Of a stretch of DNA of 64,000 nucleotides, positions 40,482 to 50,547 are shown in pieces; the stretch's first letter is position 1, and every line of letters begins with the position of its first letter. The DNA is from Enterobacter sp. RIT418 (GTDB lineage Bacteria > Pseudomonadota > Gammaproteobacteria > Enterobacterales > Enterobacteriaceae), in the NCBI RefSeq assembly GCF_003057745.1, contig NZ_QBJD02000010.1:124001-188000 (forward strand), read 5' to 3'. The notes beneath the pieces are model-generated. The model worked only from the letters and a program-made list of their open reading frames with translations, was not told the origin of the DNA and did not search any database. A program made the translations under genes and the position numbers.

Positions 40482-41774
40482 ATGAAGATACCTAAGATTG
40501 TGCTGTTATCAGCACTGGTTTCTTGCGCCCTGTTATCGGGCTGCAAAGACGATAAATCGTCAGCGGTGACCATCGAATTTATGCACTCGTCGGTGGAGCA
40601 GGAGCGTCAGGCGGTCATTACGAAACTTATTGAAAAATTCGAGCAAGAAAACCCCGGCATTACCGTAAAACAGGTTCCGGTAGAAGAAGACGCCTATAAC
40701 ACCAAGGTCATTACGCTGGCCCGTACCGGCGCGCTGCCGGAGATTATCGAAATCAGCCATGACTACGCGAAGGTCATGGACAAAGAGCATTTGCTCGACC
40801 GGGACGCCATCGGCGAAGCCGTTAAGGCCGTCGGGGAAGAGACCTTTTATGACGGCATCTTACGCGTCGTACGTACCGAGGATGGCTCGGCGTGGACGGG
40901 CGTGCCGATAAGCGCCTGGCTTTCAGGCGTCTGGTACCACAAAGACGCGCTCGCCGCGGCCGGCATTGAGGAGCCGCACAACTGGGAGCAGTTGCTTAAA
41001 GCCAGCCAGGCGCTCAACGATCCCGCGAGAAAACATTACGGTATCGCGCTGCCCACGGCGGAAAGCGTGATGACGGAACAGGCGTTTTCACAGTTCGCGC
41101 TGTCGGGTGGAGCGAACGTCTTTGATGAAAACGGCAACGTGCAGATTGACACGCCAGCCATGGCAAAAGCGCTGGCCTTTTATAAAAACCTGGCGGCTAC
41201 CACGATGCCGGGCTCAAACGACGTCATGGAAATTAAAGACGCCTTTATGAACGGTTCTGCGCCGATGGCGGTTTACTCCACCTACATTTTGCCGGCCGTT
41301 TTTAGCGAAGGAAATCCCGCCAACCTGGGCTTTGTTGTACCGACCGAACGGTCCTCCGCGGTCTATGGCATGGTGACGTCTCTTACCCTTACCTCGGGTC
41401 AAACGGAGGAGGAGTCCCTCGCGGCGAAGAAGTTTGTCGTCTGGATGGAGAAAGCGCAAAACGCCACTGACTGGGTGATGATGTCGCCCGGTGCCGCGCT
41501 GCCGGTCAATAAGCTGGTCGTCGGGACCGACACCTGGAAATCAAATGACGTCATTCAGGCATTTGGCCAGCTTCCCTATGAGCTGATCGCACAGTTCCCG
41601 AACCTGCAGGTGTTCGGTGCCGTAGGTGACAAAAACTTCACGCGCATGGGTGACGTAACGGGCTCCGGCATTATCAGTTCAATGGTGCATAACGTCACGG
41701 TCGGTAAACAAGATCTCAGCGCAACCTTAAGCAGTAGCCAGAAGCGTCTGAGCGATCTCATTTCACAACACTAG
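40482..41774 (+). CDS. ycjN: Sugar ABC transporter binding lipoprotein YcjN
   Basis: A 430-residue family 1 solute-binding protein. The signal peptide ends in the lipobox LLSGC, with Cys21 as the lipid site. The family segment GITVKQVPVEEDAYNTKV and the C-terminal MGDVTGSGIISSMVHN are clear. It should capture the glycoside substrate in the periplasm for YcjOP and YcjV. A GGACC ribosome site precedes the start, 14 bases after ycjM. Confidence 0.95.
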   Translation: MKIPKIVLLSALVSCALLSGCKDDKSSAVTIEFMHSSVEQERQAVITKLIEKFEQENPGITVKQVPVEEDAYNTKVITLARTGALPEIIEISHDYAKVMDKEHLLDRDAIGEAVKAVGEETFYDGILRVVRTEDGSAWTGVPISAWLSGVWYHKDALAAAGIEEPHNWEQLLKASQALNDPARKHYGIALPTAESVMTEQAFSQFALSGGANVFDENGNVQIDTPAMAKALAFYKNLAATTMPGSNDVMEIKDAFMNGSAPMAVYSTYILPAVFSEGNPANLGFVVPTERSSAVYGMVTSLTLTSGQTEEESLAAKKFVVWMEKAQNATDWVMMSPGAALPVNKLVVGTDTWKSNDVIQAFGQLPYELIAQFPNLQVFGAVGDKNFTRMGDVTGSGIISSMVHNVTVGKQDLSATLSSSQKRLSDLISQH

Positions 41775-41796
41775 GAGCGCTCTGCGAAAGGGAATT

Positions 41797-42678
41797 ATGA
41801 AGACGTTGTTTTCTGGTCGTTCAGATATGCCTTTCGCCATGCTGCTGTTGGCCCCCAGCCTGATTTTGCTGGGGGGCCTGGTGGCCTGGCCGATGATTTC
41901 CAACATTGAAATTAGTTTCTTACGCCTGCCGCTGAACCCGCGCATTGATGCGGTGTTTGTGGGGCTGGATAACTACCTACGCATTCTGGGGGATGCGGCA
42001 TTCTGGCACTCCCTGTGGATGACGTTCTGGTACACCGCGCTGGTGGTATTGGGCAGCACGGGGCTGGGGCTGGCTGTCGCCATCTTCTTTAACCGCGAGT
42101 TTCGACTGCGCAAAACCGCGCGTTCGCTGGTGATTTTGTCCTACGTTACGCCCTCGATTTCGCTGGTGTTTGCATGGAAATACATGTTCAACAACGGCTA
42201 CGGGATTGTGAACTATCTGGGCGTCGATCTCCTGCACCTGTATGACCAGGCGCCGCTGTGGTTCGACAACCCGGGCAGCAGTTTTGTTCTGGTGGTGCTG
42301 TTCGCCATCTGGCGCTACTTCCCCTACGCCTTTATCTCCTTTTTGGCGATTCTGCAAACGGTGGATAAATCGCTGTATGAGGCCGCTGAAATGGATGGCG
42401 CGAACGCCTGGCAGCGTTTTCGTATCGTCACGCTGCCCGCCATTATGCCGGTGCTGGCAACGGTCGTGACGCTCAGGACGATCTGGATGTTCTACATGTT
42501 TGCAGACGTCTACCTGCTGACCACCAAGGTCGATATTTTGGGCGTTTATCTCTATAAAACCGCCTTTGCGTTCAATGACCTGGGGAAAGCGGCCGCTATA
42601 TCCGTCGTTCTGTTTGTGATTATTTTCGCCGTCATTCTGCTGACCAGAAAAAGGGTAAACCTCAATGGCAACAAATAA
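41797..42678 (+). CDS. ycjO: Sugar ABC transporter permease YcjO
   Basis: A 293-residue MalF-type permease with about six membrane segments. The EAA loop reads EAAEMDGANAWQRFRIVTLP, the contact point for the ATPase. It forms a pair with YcjP. Its 3' end overlaps the ycjP start by 14 bases. Confidence 0.95.
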   Translation: MKTLFSGRSDMPFAMLLLAPSLILLGGLVAWPMISNIEISFLRLPLNPRIDAVFVGLDNYLRILGDAAFWHSLWMTFWYTALVVLGSTGLGLAVAIFFNREFRLRKTARSLVILSYVTPSISLVFAWKYMFNNGYGIVNYLGVDLLHLYDQAPLWFDNPGSSFVLVVLFAIWRYFPYAFISFLAILQTVDKSLYEAAEMDGANAWQRFRIVTLPAIMPVLATVVTLRTIWMFYMFADVYLLTTKVDILGVYLYKTAFAFNDLGKAAAISVVLFVIIFAVILLTRKRVNLNGNK

Positions 42679-43507
42679 ACGCGTTCTGAGCCGTATTGGT
42701 TTTTATCTCGGGCTGGCCGTGTTCCTGATTATCACGCTGTTCCCGTTTTTCGTGATGTTGATGACGTCGTTCAAGAGCGCGAAGGAGGCGATTTCGCTGC
42801 ACCCAACGATTCTGCCGCAGGCGTGGACGCTGCAGCATTACGTCGACATCTTTAATCCGCTGATCTTCCCGTTTGTGGACTATTTCAGAAACAGCATGGT
42901 GGTTTCGCTGACCTCGTCGGTGATTGCGGTGTTCCTCGGCACGCTGGGGGCATATGCCTTATCCAAGCTGCGCTTTAAGGGCCGCACCACCATCAACGCC
43001 AGTTTCTATACCGTCTATATGTTTTCCGGGATTTTGCTGGTCGTGCCGCTGTTCAAAATCATCACGGCACTGGGGCTGTACGACACGGAGCTGGCACTGA
43101 TCGTCACCATGGTGACCCAGACGCTGCCAACCTCTGTATTCATGCTGCGAAGCTACTTCGACACCATCCCGGATGAGATCGAAGAGGCGGCGATGATGGA
43201 TGGCCTGAACCGCCTGCAGATCATCTTCCGCATTACGGTGCCGCTGGCGATATCCGGCCTGGTGTCGGTCTTTGTCTACTGCTTTATGGTGGCGTGGAAT
43301 GACTACCTCTTCGCCTCTATTTTCCTGTCCAGCGCCAGCAACTTTACCCTGCCGGTCGGGCTGAACACGCTCTTTAGCACGCCGGATTATATCTGGGGCC
43401 GCATGATGGCGGCATCGCTGGTGACCGCGCTTCCGGTTGTCATCATGTACGCGCTTTCCGAACGTTTTATTAAAAGTGGTTTGACCGCCGGTGGCGTAAA
43501 AGGCTAA
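42665..43507 (+). CDS. ycjP: Sugar ABC transporter permease YcjP
   Basis: A 280-residue MalG-type permease with about six membrane segments. The EAA loop reads EAAMMDGLNRLQIIFRITVP. Together with YcjO it forms the membrane channel of the glycoside importer. It begins inside ycjO, which suggests coupled translation and equal amounts. Confidence 0.95.
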   Translation: MATNKRVLSRIGFYLGLAVFLIITLFPFFVMLMTSFKSAKEAISLHPTILPQAWTLQHYVDIFNPLIFPFVDYFRNSMVVSLTSSVIAVFLGTLGAYALSKLRFKGRTTINASFYTVYMFSGILLVVPLFKIITALGLYDTELALIVTMVTQTLPTSVFMLRSYFDTIPDEIEEAAMMDGLNRLQIIFRITVPLAISGLVSVFVYCFMVAWNDYLFASIFLSSASNFTLPVGLNTLFSTPDYIWGRMMAASLVTALPVVIMYALSERFIKSGLTAGGVKG

Positions 43508-43534
43508 GGCGGCCAATTTTAACAAGGAGTTACG

Positions 43535-44587
43535 ATGAAAAAGTTAGTTGCGACAGCCCCTCGCGTAGCGGCGCTGGTAGAGTATGAAGACCGCCCCGTT
43601 GCGGCACATGAAGTTAAAGTCCGCGTCCAGTTCGGCGCGCCGAAGCACGGCACGGAGGTTGTGGATTTCCGCGCGGCCAGCCCGTTTATCGATGAAGAGT
43701 TTAACGCCGACTGGCAGATGTTTACGCCGCGAGAGGCGGGGGCGGCTCGCGGTATCGAATTCGGCAAGTTTCAGCTGGGAAATATGATCGTCGGTGAAGT
43801 GATCGAATGCGGTGCTGACGTCACCGACTATCAGCTAGGCGATACCGTCTGCAGCTACGGACCGCTGCAGGAAACGGTGATCGTGAATGCCGTCAATAAC
43901 TATAAGCTGCGCAAAATGCCGCAGGGCGCGTCATGGAAAAACGCGGTGTGCTATGACCCGGCGCAGTTCGCCATGAGCGGCGTGCGCGATGCCAACGTGC
44001 GGGTAGGGGATTTTGTCGTCGTCGTGGGCCTGGGGGCGATTGGCCAGATCGCGGTTCAGCTGGCGAAAAAAGCCGGTGCTTCTGTCGTTATCGGCGTTGA
44101 TCCTATCGCGCACCGCTGTGACATTGCGCGTCGCCATGGCGCAGACCACTGTTTGAACCCGATTGGCACCGACGTCGGTCTGGAAATCAAAAAGCTGACC
44201 GGCAAACAGGGCGCGGACGTGATTATCGAAACCAGCGGCTTCGCCGACGCGCTCCAGTCTGCGCTGCGCGGCCTGGCGTATGGCGGCACCATCTCCTACG
44301 TTGCCTTCGCCAAGCCGTTTGCTGAAGGCTTCAACCTGGGGCGTGAAGCCCACTTCAACAACGCAAAGATTGTTTTCTCCCGCGCGTGCAGTGAACCGAA
44401 CCCGGACTATCCGCGCTGGAGCCGCAAGCGCATCGAAGAAACCTGCTGGGAGCTGCTGATGAACGGTTACCTCAACTGTGAGGATCTGATCGATCCGGTC
44501 GTTACTTTCCAGACCAGTGCGGAAAGCTATATGCAGTACGTGGATCAGCACCCTGAGCTGAGCATCAAAATGGGCGTCACGTTTTAA
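43535..44587 (+). CDS. ycjQ: D-guloside 3-dehydrogenase YcjQ
   Basis: A 350-residue medium-chain dehydrogenase. The Rossmann motif VVVGLGAIGQIAVQLAKKAG lies at about residues 166-185. The N-terminal GroES-like part has the segment GAPKHGTEVVDFR and lacks an obvious Cys-rich structural zinc loop. In E. coli YcjQ was reported as an oxidoreductase acting at C3 of D-gulosides, working with YcjR and YcjS. It has AAGGAG before the start and follows ycjP by 27 bases. Confidence 0.93.
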   Translation: MKKLVATAPRVAALVEYEDRPVAAHEVKVRVQFGAPKHGTEVVDFRAASPFIDEEFNADWQMFTPREAGAARGIEFGKFQLGNMIVGEVIECGADVTDYQLGDTVCSYGPLQETVIVNAVNNYKLRKMPQGASWKNAVCYDPAQFAMSGVRDANVRVGDFVVVVGLGAIGQIAVQLAKKAGASVVIGVDPIAHRCDIARRHGADHCLNPIGTDVGLEIKKLTGKQGADVIIETSGFADALQSALRGLAYGGTISYVAFAKPFAEGFNLGREAHFNNAKIVFSRACSEPNPDYPRWSRKRIEETCWELLMNGYLNCEDLIDPVVTFQTSAESYMQYVDQHPELSIKMGVTF

Positions 44588-44604
44588 GCTAAGGAGAGCA
44601 AATA

Positions 44605-45393
44605 ATGAAAATCGCAACGCAAAACCAGGCCTTTTTTCCGACCACCATTCTGGAAAAATTTGAGTACATCAAATCAATGGGATTTGATGGCTACGAAATT
44701 GACGGCAAGCTGCTGGTCGAAAACCTCGACGAGGTAAAAGCGGCCATCAAAGCAACGGGCTTACCGGTAACAACCGCATGCGGCGGCTACGACGGATGGA
44801 TTGGCGACTTCATCGAAGAGCGTCGCCTGAACGGACTGAAGCAGATTGAACGCATCCTTGAAGCGCTCGCCGAAGTCGGTGGGAAGGGCATTATCGTACC
44901 TGCGGCGTGGGGAATGTTCACCTTCCGCCTGCCGCCGATGACGTCGCCGCGCAGCCTGGAAGGGGATCGCAAAGCGGTCAGCGCGTCCTTGCGCTGGCTT
45001 GATGAAGTGGCTGCGCGTACGGGAACGACCGTGTACCTCGAGCCGCTGAACCGCTATCAGGATCACATGATTAACACCCTGGCGGACGCGCGTCGTTATA
45101 TTGAAGAGAATGCGCTAAAGCACGTGCAGATCATCGGCGATTTCTACCATATGAACATTGAAGAAGACTCGCTGACGGACGCGCTGCATCACAACCGCGA
45201 CCTGCTCGGTCACGTTCATATTGCCGATAATCACCGCTACCAGCCGGGAAGCGGATGCCTGGACTTTTCAGCGCTGTTTGACCAGCTTCGTGCGGATAAC
45301 TATCAGGGATATGTGGTCTACGAGTGCCGCGTTCGCGCAGAGGATCCGGCGCAGGCCTATCAGGACTCTCTGACGTACCTGCGTGAATGCTAA
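44605..45393 (+). CDS. ycjR: 3-dehydro-D-guloside 4-epimerase YcjR
   Basis: A 262-residue TIM-barrel protein of the xylose isomerase-like/sugar epimerase family. Metal-ligand segments are visible: YLEPLNRYQDHM, IIGDFYHMNIEED, HVHIADNHRY and YVVYECRV. In E. coli YcjR was reported to epimerise C4 of 3-keto-gulosides, turning the gulose frame into the glucose frame. Its stop overlaps the region where ycjS begins. Confidence 0.93.
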   Translation: MKIATQNQAFFPTTILEKFEYIKSMGFDGYEIDGKLLVENLDEVKAAIKATGLPVTTACGGYDGWIGDFIEERRLNGLKQIERILEALAEVGGKGIIVPAAWGMFTFRLPPMTSPRSLEGDRKAVSASLRWLDEVAARTGTTVYLEPLNRYQDHMINTLADARRYIEENALKHVQIIGDFYHMNIEEDSLTDALHHNRDLLGHVHIADNHRYQPGSGCLDFSALFDQLRADNYQGYVVYECRVRAEDPAQAYQDSLTYLREC

Positions 45394-45407
45394 GGATGAC
45401 AAGCGTG

Positions 45408-46463
45408 ATGAGTGCTTCAACCTCTTCTCCTTTGCGCGTCGCCATCATTGGTGCCGGGCAGGTAGCAGACAAAGTGCATGCCACGTATTACGCCACGCGC
45501 AGTGATGTTCAAATGGTGGCCGTCATGGACAGCCGCCTTGAGCAGGCTCAGGCGTTTGCTGAACGTCATGCTATTGCGTCTGCATGGCAGGACGTTCGCG
45601 AAATGTTGCATGCGGTGAAACCCGATATCGTGAGCGTATGTTCGCCAAACCGTTTTCACTTTGAACACGCGCTGGCGGCGCTTGAGGCAGGGTGTCACGT
45701 TATGTGCGAGAAGCCGCCTGCCATGACGCCGCAGGAAGCGGATCTCATGCGCATGGCCGCCCGCAAGGCGGGAAAGGTGCTGGCGTATGATTTCCACCAC
45801 CGCTTTGCGCTGGATACGCAGCTGCTGCGCGATGCCGTCATGAACGGGACCTTCGGTGAGATTTACTTCACAACGGCGCAGGCGCTGCGCCGCTGTGGCG
45901 TTCCCGGCTGGGGCGTTTTCACCAATAAATCCCTCCAGGGCGGCGGGCCGCTGATTGATATCGGGATCCACATGCTGGATGCAGCAATGTACGTACTCGG
46001 CTTTCCGGCCGTTAAGCGGGTGACGGCGCATAGCTTCCAGCGGCTGGGAAATCGTAAAAGCAGCGGCCAGTTTGGCGAGTGGGACCCGGCTCAGTTTACC
46101 GTTGAGGATGCGCTGTTTGGCACGATTGAGTTCTGCAACGGCGGCATTCTCCGTATGGACACCTCCTTTGCCCTCAACATTCGCGAGCAGTCGATCATGA
46201 ACGTGTCGTTTTGCGGAGAAAAAGCGGGGGCAACGCTGTTTCCAGCGCAGATTTACACTGACGAAGGCGGCGAGTTGCAGACGCTTTTAGCGCGCGAAGA
46301 AGCTGATGACCAGCGGCATTTGCGCAGCATGGATGCGTTCGTACGTCACGTGATGGGCGAGCCCGTAATGATCGCCGATGCGGAGCAGGGGCTGGTTATC
46401 CAGCAGTTGGTGGCTGCGCTGTATGAGGCGGCGGAAAAAGGAGAAAGCGTAACGTTATGCTGA
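45408..46463 (+). CDS. ycjS: D-glucoside 3-dehydrogenase YcjS
   Basis: A 351-residue GFO/IDH/MocA-family oxidoreductase. The NAD(P) motif IIGAGQVADKVHA is near the N-terminus, the CEKPPAMT motif carries the family lysine, and the C-terminal domain has GGGPLIDIGIHMLDAAM. In E. coli YcjS was reported to act on the C3 position of D-glucosides, the last redox step in converting gulosides to glucosides. The ATG at 45408 gives the family length; a GTG is directly before it and an in-frame ATG lies at 45387. It overlaps ycjT by seven bases. Confidence 0.93.
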   Translation: MSASTSSPLRVAIIGAGQVADKVHATYYATRSDVQMVAVMDSRLEQAQAFAERHAIASAWQDVREMLHAVKPDIVSVCSPNRFHFEHALAALEAGCHVMCEKPPAMTPQEADLMRMAARKAGKVLAYDFHHRFALDTQLLRDAVMNGTFGEIYFTTAQALRRCGVPGWGVFTNKSLQGGGPLIDIGIHMLDAAMYVLGFPAVKRVTAHSFQRLGNRKSSGQFGEWDPAQFTVEDALFGTIEFCNGGILRMDTSFALNIREQSIMNVSFCGEKAGATLFPAQIYTDEGGELQTLLAREEADDQRHLRSMDAFVRHVMGEPVMIADAEQGLVIQQLVAALYEAAEKGESVTLC

Positions 46464-48736
46464 ACCTGTCTGTATTAACCGATCCGGCTTTTTGCCCGCA
46501 CAGCCTGAACAAGTTCGCCTCCGTAATGGCCTGCGGTAATGGCTACATGGGTATCCGCGCCGCGCACGAAGAGGATTACACCCAGCAAACGCGGGGTATG
46601 TATCTCGCCGGGCTTTATCATCGCGCCGGGCGCAATGAGACCAGCGAGCTGGTCAACCTGCCGGACGTGATGGGCATTGATATCGAACTGGACGGCAATC
46701 CGTTTTCGCTGATGTCTGGAGAATGCCTGAGCTGGCAGCGAGAGCTGGCTTTTGCCAACGGCGAGCTGACCCGAAGCGTGGTCTGGCGTACCCCCGCAGG
46801 GAAACGCTACCGCCTGGAGAGCCGACGTTTTGCATCGTTAGATCAGCTGCCGCTTGCCGCGCTTCAGCTCTCAATCACGCCTCTGGATGAGGCAGGGCAC
46901 ATCTTACTGAAAACCGGCATTGATGCAACCCAAACCAACAGCGGCAGGCAACACCTTGATGAAGCCTCCGTGCGGGTGTTTGACGAACACGTCATGCAGG
47001 GCGTGTATGAAACGCAGGACCGCACGTCAGAGGTGGTCATAACCGCAAGCTGCCGCCTGTCGATGCTTAGCGAGAGCTGCTTTACGGCGAAAAACCGCCA
47101 GATCCTTAACCACCATGCGCTTAATGTCGCAACAGGTGACACCGTAACGCTTGAGAAGGTGATTTGGGTCACGCATCGCCGCGACAGGGCGCTTTCGCAG
47201 GCCACTTTTGCCCGTAACGCGCTGGCCGAACTCACCGCCTGCGCAACCACAGGCTACACCTCTCTACTGGAACGTTCGGCAAGAGCGTGGGACCGCGTCT
47301 GGCGCGATTGCCGCCTGACGGTGACGTCCTCGGCGCCTGAGGATCAAATAGCGATGGATTATGCCGTCTGGCATCTGACGGCCATGACGCCCGCGCATGA
47401 CGAACGCTGCAGTATTGCGGCAAAAGGGCTGACCGGAGAAGGGTATAAAGGGCACGTCTTCTGGGACACCGAGATTTTCCTTCTGCCTTTCCATCTTTTT
47501 TCCCGGCCAGACGTCGCGCGCGGCCTGCTGCGATATCGCTGGCTCAATCTTTCTGGCGCGCGCGAAAAGGCGCGGCGCAACGGCTGGCCTGGCGCACTGT
47601 TCCCGTGGGAAAGCGCCGCCAGCGGTCAGGAAGAGACGCCGGAGTTTGCGGCCATCAATATCCGCACCGGCATGCGGCAAAAGGTCGCTTCCGCGCTGGC
47701 GGAACACCACATTGTTGCGGATATCGCGTGGGCCGTAGTGGCCTACTGGCAGGCGACGCAGGATGACGCCTTTATGCGCAATGAAGGGCTGACGCTGCTT
47801 ATCGAAACGGCCACATTCTGGATGGGACGCGCGACGGAGGCTAACGGTCGGCTGGAAATCCATGACGTGATTGGACCGGACGAATACACGGAGCACGTCA
47901 ATAACAACGCCTACACCAACTACCTTGCCTGGCATAACGTGGCGAGCGCGGTGGCGTTTATGGCGCGATTTGGGCGTGAAGACCCGGCATTTTCGCAAAA
48001 TGCCACGCGTTTTCTTACGCGCCTCTGGCTGCCGCGCGCGGATGAGGACGGGGTGATCCCACAGGATGATACGTTCCTCTCCAAACCGGTTATCGACCTG
48101 AGCCGCTATAAGGCGCATGCGGGTAAGCAAACTATCCTGCTGGATTATTCCCGCGCGGAAGTGAATGAGATGCAAATCCTCAAGCAGGCGGACGTTGTGA
48201 TGCTCAACTACCTGCTGCCGGAACGGTTCACGCGCGAGCAGTGCGCCGCCAACCTGGCGTTCTACGAGCCTCGCACAATTCATGATTCGTCTCTTAGCAA
48301 AGCCATTCACGGCATTGTGGCCGCCCGCTGCGGCGACATCGCCAGCGCTTACGCCTTCTGGCGCGATGGCGTTGCCATTGATTTAGGCAGCGATCCGCAC
48401 AGCAGCGATGAGGGCATCCACGCCGCGGCGACCGGCGCTATCTGGTCAGGCGTGGTCCAGGGTTTTGCCGGGCTGCAGGTGATGGAGGGCGAGCTGCATC
48501 TTGCGCCTCAGCTTCCCGCGCACTGGCAGACGCTCGCGTTTCCACTGCGCTGGCGAAACGCGCGGCTACGCGTTGCCTTTGACGGCGAAACGTTAAACCT
48601 CGATACGTCAGAGCCCGTCACGCTGACGCTTTGGGGTAAACGCATTCAGGTTTCGGGACAGCAAAAGTTCGCAGCTGCGGATTTTCTTACGTCCGTTAAT
48701 GGGACCGCTACCAGGGAGGGCGGTGATGATGCTTAA
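46457..48736 (+). CDS. ycjT: Kojibiose phosphorylase-like GH65 enzyme YcjT
   Basis: A 759-residue GH65 phosphorylase. An N-terminal beta-sandwich is followed by an (alpha/alpha)6 barrel, with substrate-site segment [14 protein letters not shown] and the catalytic acid segment [20 protein letters not shown] phosphate-binding stretch with [11 protein letters not shown] is further on. E. coli YcjT was reported to phosphorolyse kojibiose to glucose and beta-glucose 1-phosphate. Its 3' end contains the second operator-like 14-mer and overlaps the ycjU start by 11 bases. Confidence 0.94.
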   Translation: MLNLSVLTDPAFCPHSLNKFASVMACGNGYMGIRAAHEEDYTQQTRGMYLAGLYHRAGRNETSELVNLPDVMGIDIELDGNPFSLMSGECLSWQRELAFANGELTRSVVWRTPAGKRYRLESRRFASLDQLPLAALQLSITPLDEAGHILLKTGIDATQTNSGRQHLDEASVRVFDEHVMQGVYETQDRTSEVVITASCRLSMLSESCFTAKNRQILNHHALNVATGDTVTLEKVIWVTHRRDRALSQATFARNALAELTACATTGYTSLLERSARAWDRVWRDCRLTVTSSAPEDQIAMDYAVWHLTAMTPAHDERCSIAAKGLTGEGYKGHVFWDTEIFLLPFHLFSRPDVARGLLRYRWLNLSGAREKARRNGWPGALFPWESAASGQEETPEFAAINIRTGMRQKVASALAEHHIVADIAWAVVAYWQATQDDAFMRNEGLTLLIETATFWMGRATEANGRLEIHDVIGPDEYTEHVNNNAYTNYLAWHNVASAVAFMARFGREDPAFSQNATRFLTRLWLPRADEDGVIPQDDTFLSKPVIDLSRYKAHAGKQTILLDYSRAEVNEMQILKQADVVMLNYLLPERFTREQCAANLAFYEPRTIHDSSLSKAIHGIVAARCGDIASAYAFWRDGVAIDLGSDPHSSDEGIHAAATGAIWSGVVQGFAGLQVMEGELHLAPQLPAHWQTLAFPLRWRNARLRVAFDGETLNLDTSEPVTLTLWGKRIQVSGQQKFAAADFLTSVNGTATREGGDDA
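48700..48713 (+). promoter_or_regulatory. Second YcjW-type operator, inside the ycjT 3' end
   Basis: TGGGACCGCTACCA again, identical to 38757-38770, lying within the last codons of ycjT and 12 bases before the ycjU start. No convincing promoter is visible directly upstream, so it may act as a roadblock or as an auxiliary site for looping. Confidence 0.75.
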
Positions 48737-49406
48737 AGCGGTGATATTCGATTTAGACGGGGTGATTACCGATACCGCACACCTTCACTTTCTTGCGTGG
48801 CGAAGCGTAGCGGAAGAGATTGGAATCACCATCGACGAGGACTTTAATGCCGAGCTGAAAGGCATTAGCCGCATGGAGTCGCTCAAGCGCATTCTGCGTC
48901 ACGGCGGAAAAGAGGACGCGTTCAGCGATAAACAGTGCCTCGCGTTGGCGGGTAAGAAAAATGCGCGCTACGTCCAGTCTTTGGCCTCGTTGACCGAGGC
49001 GTCAATGCTGCCGGGCATTCGTGAACTGCTGGCCGATATTCGCGCGGCGAAGGTAAAAACCGGCCTGGCATCCGTTTCCCTTAATGCGCCCGGCATTCTG
49101 CATGCGCTAGGCATCGCGTCAGCGTTTGATTTTTGTGCCGACGCTTCACGCATCATCTGCTCTAAGCCCGATCCGGAAATTTTCCTGGCGGCCTGTGAAG
49201 GGCTAAACGTGCGTCCAGAAGAGGCGATAGGCATTGAAGATGCCGCTGCGGGAGTGGAGGCAATCAATGCCGCGGGCATGTTATCCGTGGGGATTGGGCC
49301 TGGCCTTGAGCGCGCGGCGATGCAGCTTTGCTCAACGCGGGAACTGACGTGGAACCGCCTGACGGATTTCTGGACGTCCCGGACCGTATCGATAAGGAAC
49401 TCATAA
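48726..49406 (+). CDS. ycjU: Beta-phosphoglucomutase YcjU
   Basis: A 226-residue HAD-superfamily beta-phosphoglucomutase. The nucleophile motif is [16 protein letters not shown], with [10 protein letters not shown] and [10 protein letters not shown] and the metal motif GIEDAAAG following. It converts beta-glucose 1-phosphate, the product of the YcjT phosphorylase, to glucose 6-phosphate. The ATG at 48726 has GGGAGGGCGG upstream; another ATG follows at once, and an ATG at 48699 lies upstream within the operator region. ycjV starts right after its stop. Confidence 0.93.
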   Translation: MMLKAVIFDLDGVITDTAHLHFLAWRSVAEEIGITIDEDFNAELKGISRMESLKRILRHGGKEDAFSDKQCLALAGKKNARYVQSLASLTEASMLPGIRELLADIRAAKVKTGLASVSLNAPGILHALGIASAFDFCADASRIICSKPDPEIFLAACEGLNVRPEEAIGIEDAAAGVEAINAAGMLSVGIGPGLERAAMQLCSTRELTWNRLTDFWTSRTVSIRNS

Positions 49407-50486
49407 ATGGCTCAACTTTCTCTAAAACATATCCAGAAAATCTACGATAACCAGGTCCACGTGGTTAAGGACTTTAACCTCGAAATCGAGGATAAAGAGT
49501 TTATCGTTTTTGTGGGACCGTCAGGCTGCGGCAAATCGACGACGCTGCGCATGATTGCCGGGCTGGAGGAGATCAGCGCGGGCGAACTGGTGATTGACGG
49601 CGTATGCATGAACGACGTGCCTGCTAAGGCTCGCGACATCGCCATGGTATTCCAGAACTATGCCCTGTATCCGCATATGACGGTCTACGACAACATGGCG
49701 TTTGGCCTAAAGATGCAAAAAATTGCGCCTTCGATCATCGAAGAGCGCGTGAGCTGGGCTGCTCAGATCCTCGGGTTGCGAGAATACCTCAAGCGTAAAC
49801 CCGGCGCGCTGTCCGGTGGACAGCGTCAGCGCGTAGCGTTGGGCCGCGCGATTGTGCGCGAGGCAGGGGTCTTCCTGATGGATGAACCGCTGTCCAACCT
49901 GGATGCAAAGCTGCGCGTTCAAATGCGAGCGGAGATCAGCAAGCTGCACCAGAAGCTGAATACCACCATGATTTACGTTACGCACGATCAAACGGAAGCC
50001 ATGACCATGGCGACCCGTATTGTGATCCTGAAAGATGGCATCATCCAGCAGGTGGGCGCGCCGAAGCAGGTTTATAACGAACCGGCAAATATGTTCGTCG
50101 CAGGGTTTATCGGTTCGCCTGCGATGAATTTCATTCGCGGTGCGATTGACGACCGGTATTTTGTGACGGAAACGCTGCGTCTGGAAATCCCTGATGCCCT
50201 GCTTGCCGCGCTGAATGCGCAGGGGTATCAGCGTAAAGCCATTGTGTTTGGCATTCGTCCTGAAGACATTATGACTGCTGACTCAGAAGGCGGTACAGAG
50301 GCGAAGGTGAGCGTGGCAGAGCTAACCGGGGCCGAGTTTATGCTCTATGCCACCGTTGGCGGACACGAGCTGGTCGTTCGCGCAGGTGCCGCAAATGATT
50401 ACGCGGCCGGCGATAATATCAATATTCAGTTCGATATGAATAAATGCCATTTCTTCGATGCAGAAACGGAAGCGGCTATTCGATAG
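49407..50486 (+). CDS. ycjV: Sugar ABC transporter ATP-binding protein YcjV
   Basis: A 359-residue MsmX/MalK/UgpC-type ATPase. Walker A is GPSGCGKSTTLR, the signature LSGGQRQRVALGRA and Walker B VFLMDEPLSNLD. The C-terminal regulatory TOBE region (about 240-355) is complete. In E. coli K-12 ycjV is disrupted, while here the reading frame is whole, so the importer should have its own energy subunit. It follows ycjU with no gap. Confidence 0.95.
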   Translation: MAQLSLKHIQKIYDNQVHVVKDFNLEIEDKEFIVFVGPSGCGKSTTLRMIAGLEEISAGELVIDGVCMNDVPAKARDIAMVFQNYALYPHMTVYDNMAFGLKMQKIAPSIIEERVSWAAQILGLREYLKRKPGALSGGQRQRVALGRAIVREAGVFLMDEPLSNLDAKLRVQMRAEISKLHQKLNTTMIYVTHDQTEAMTMATRIVILKDGIIQQVGAPKQVYNEPANMFVAGFIGSPAMNFIRGAIDDRYFVTETLRLEIPDALLAALNAQGYQRKAIVFGIRPEDIMTADSEGGTEAKVSVAELTGAEFMLYATVGGHELVVRAGAANDYAAGDNINIQFDMNKCHFFDAETEAAIR

Positions 50487-50495
50487 GTGTTGTAC

Positions 50496-50521
50496 GCCGG
50501 AATATTATTCCGGCTTTTTTG
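50496..50521 (+). terminator. Terminator between ycjV and ompG
   Basis: GCCGGAAT-ATT-ATTCCGGC followed by TTTTTT is a perfect 8-bp stem, 10 bases after the ycjV stop. Some transcripts may read through into ompG. Confidence 0.9.
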
Positions 50522-50547
50522 TTTGTTTAATTTTAAAGGAATAACTC

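Noticed and set aside
48699..48725. ycjU start at the ATG at 48699
   Set aside because: This start overlaps the operator-like 14-mer and the ribosome site GGGAGG; the following ATG at 48726 has correct spacing and matches the HAD-family start.
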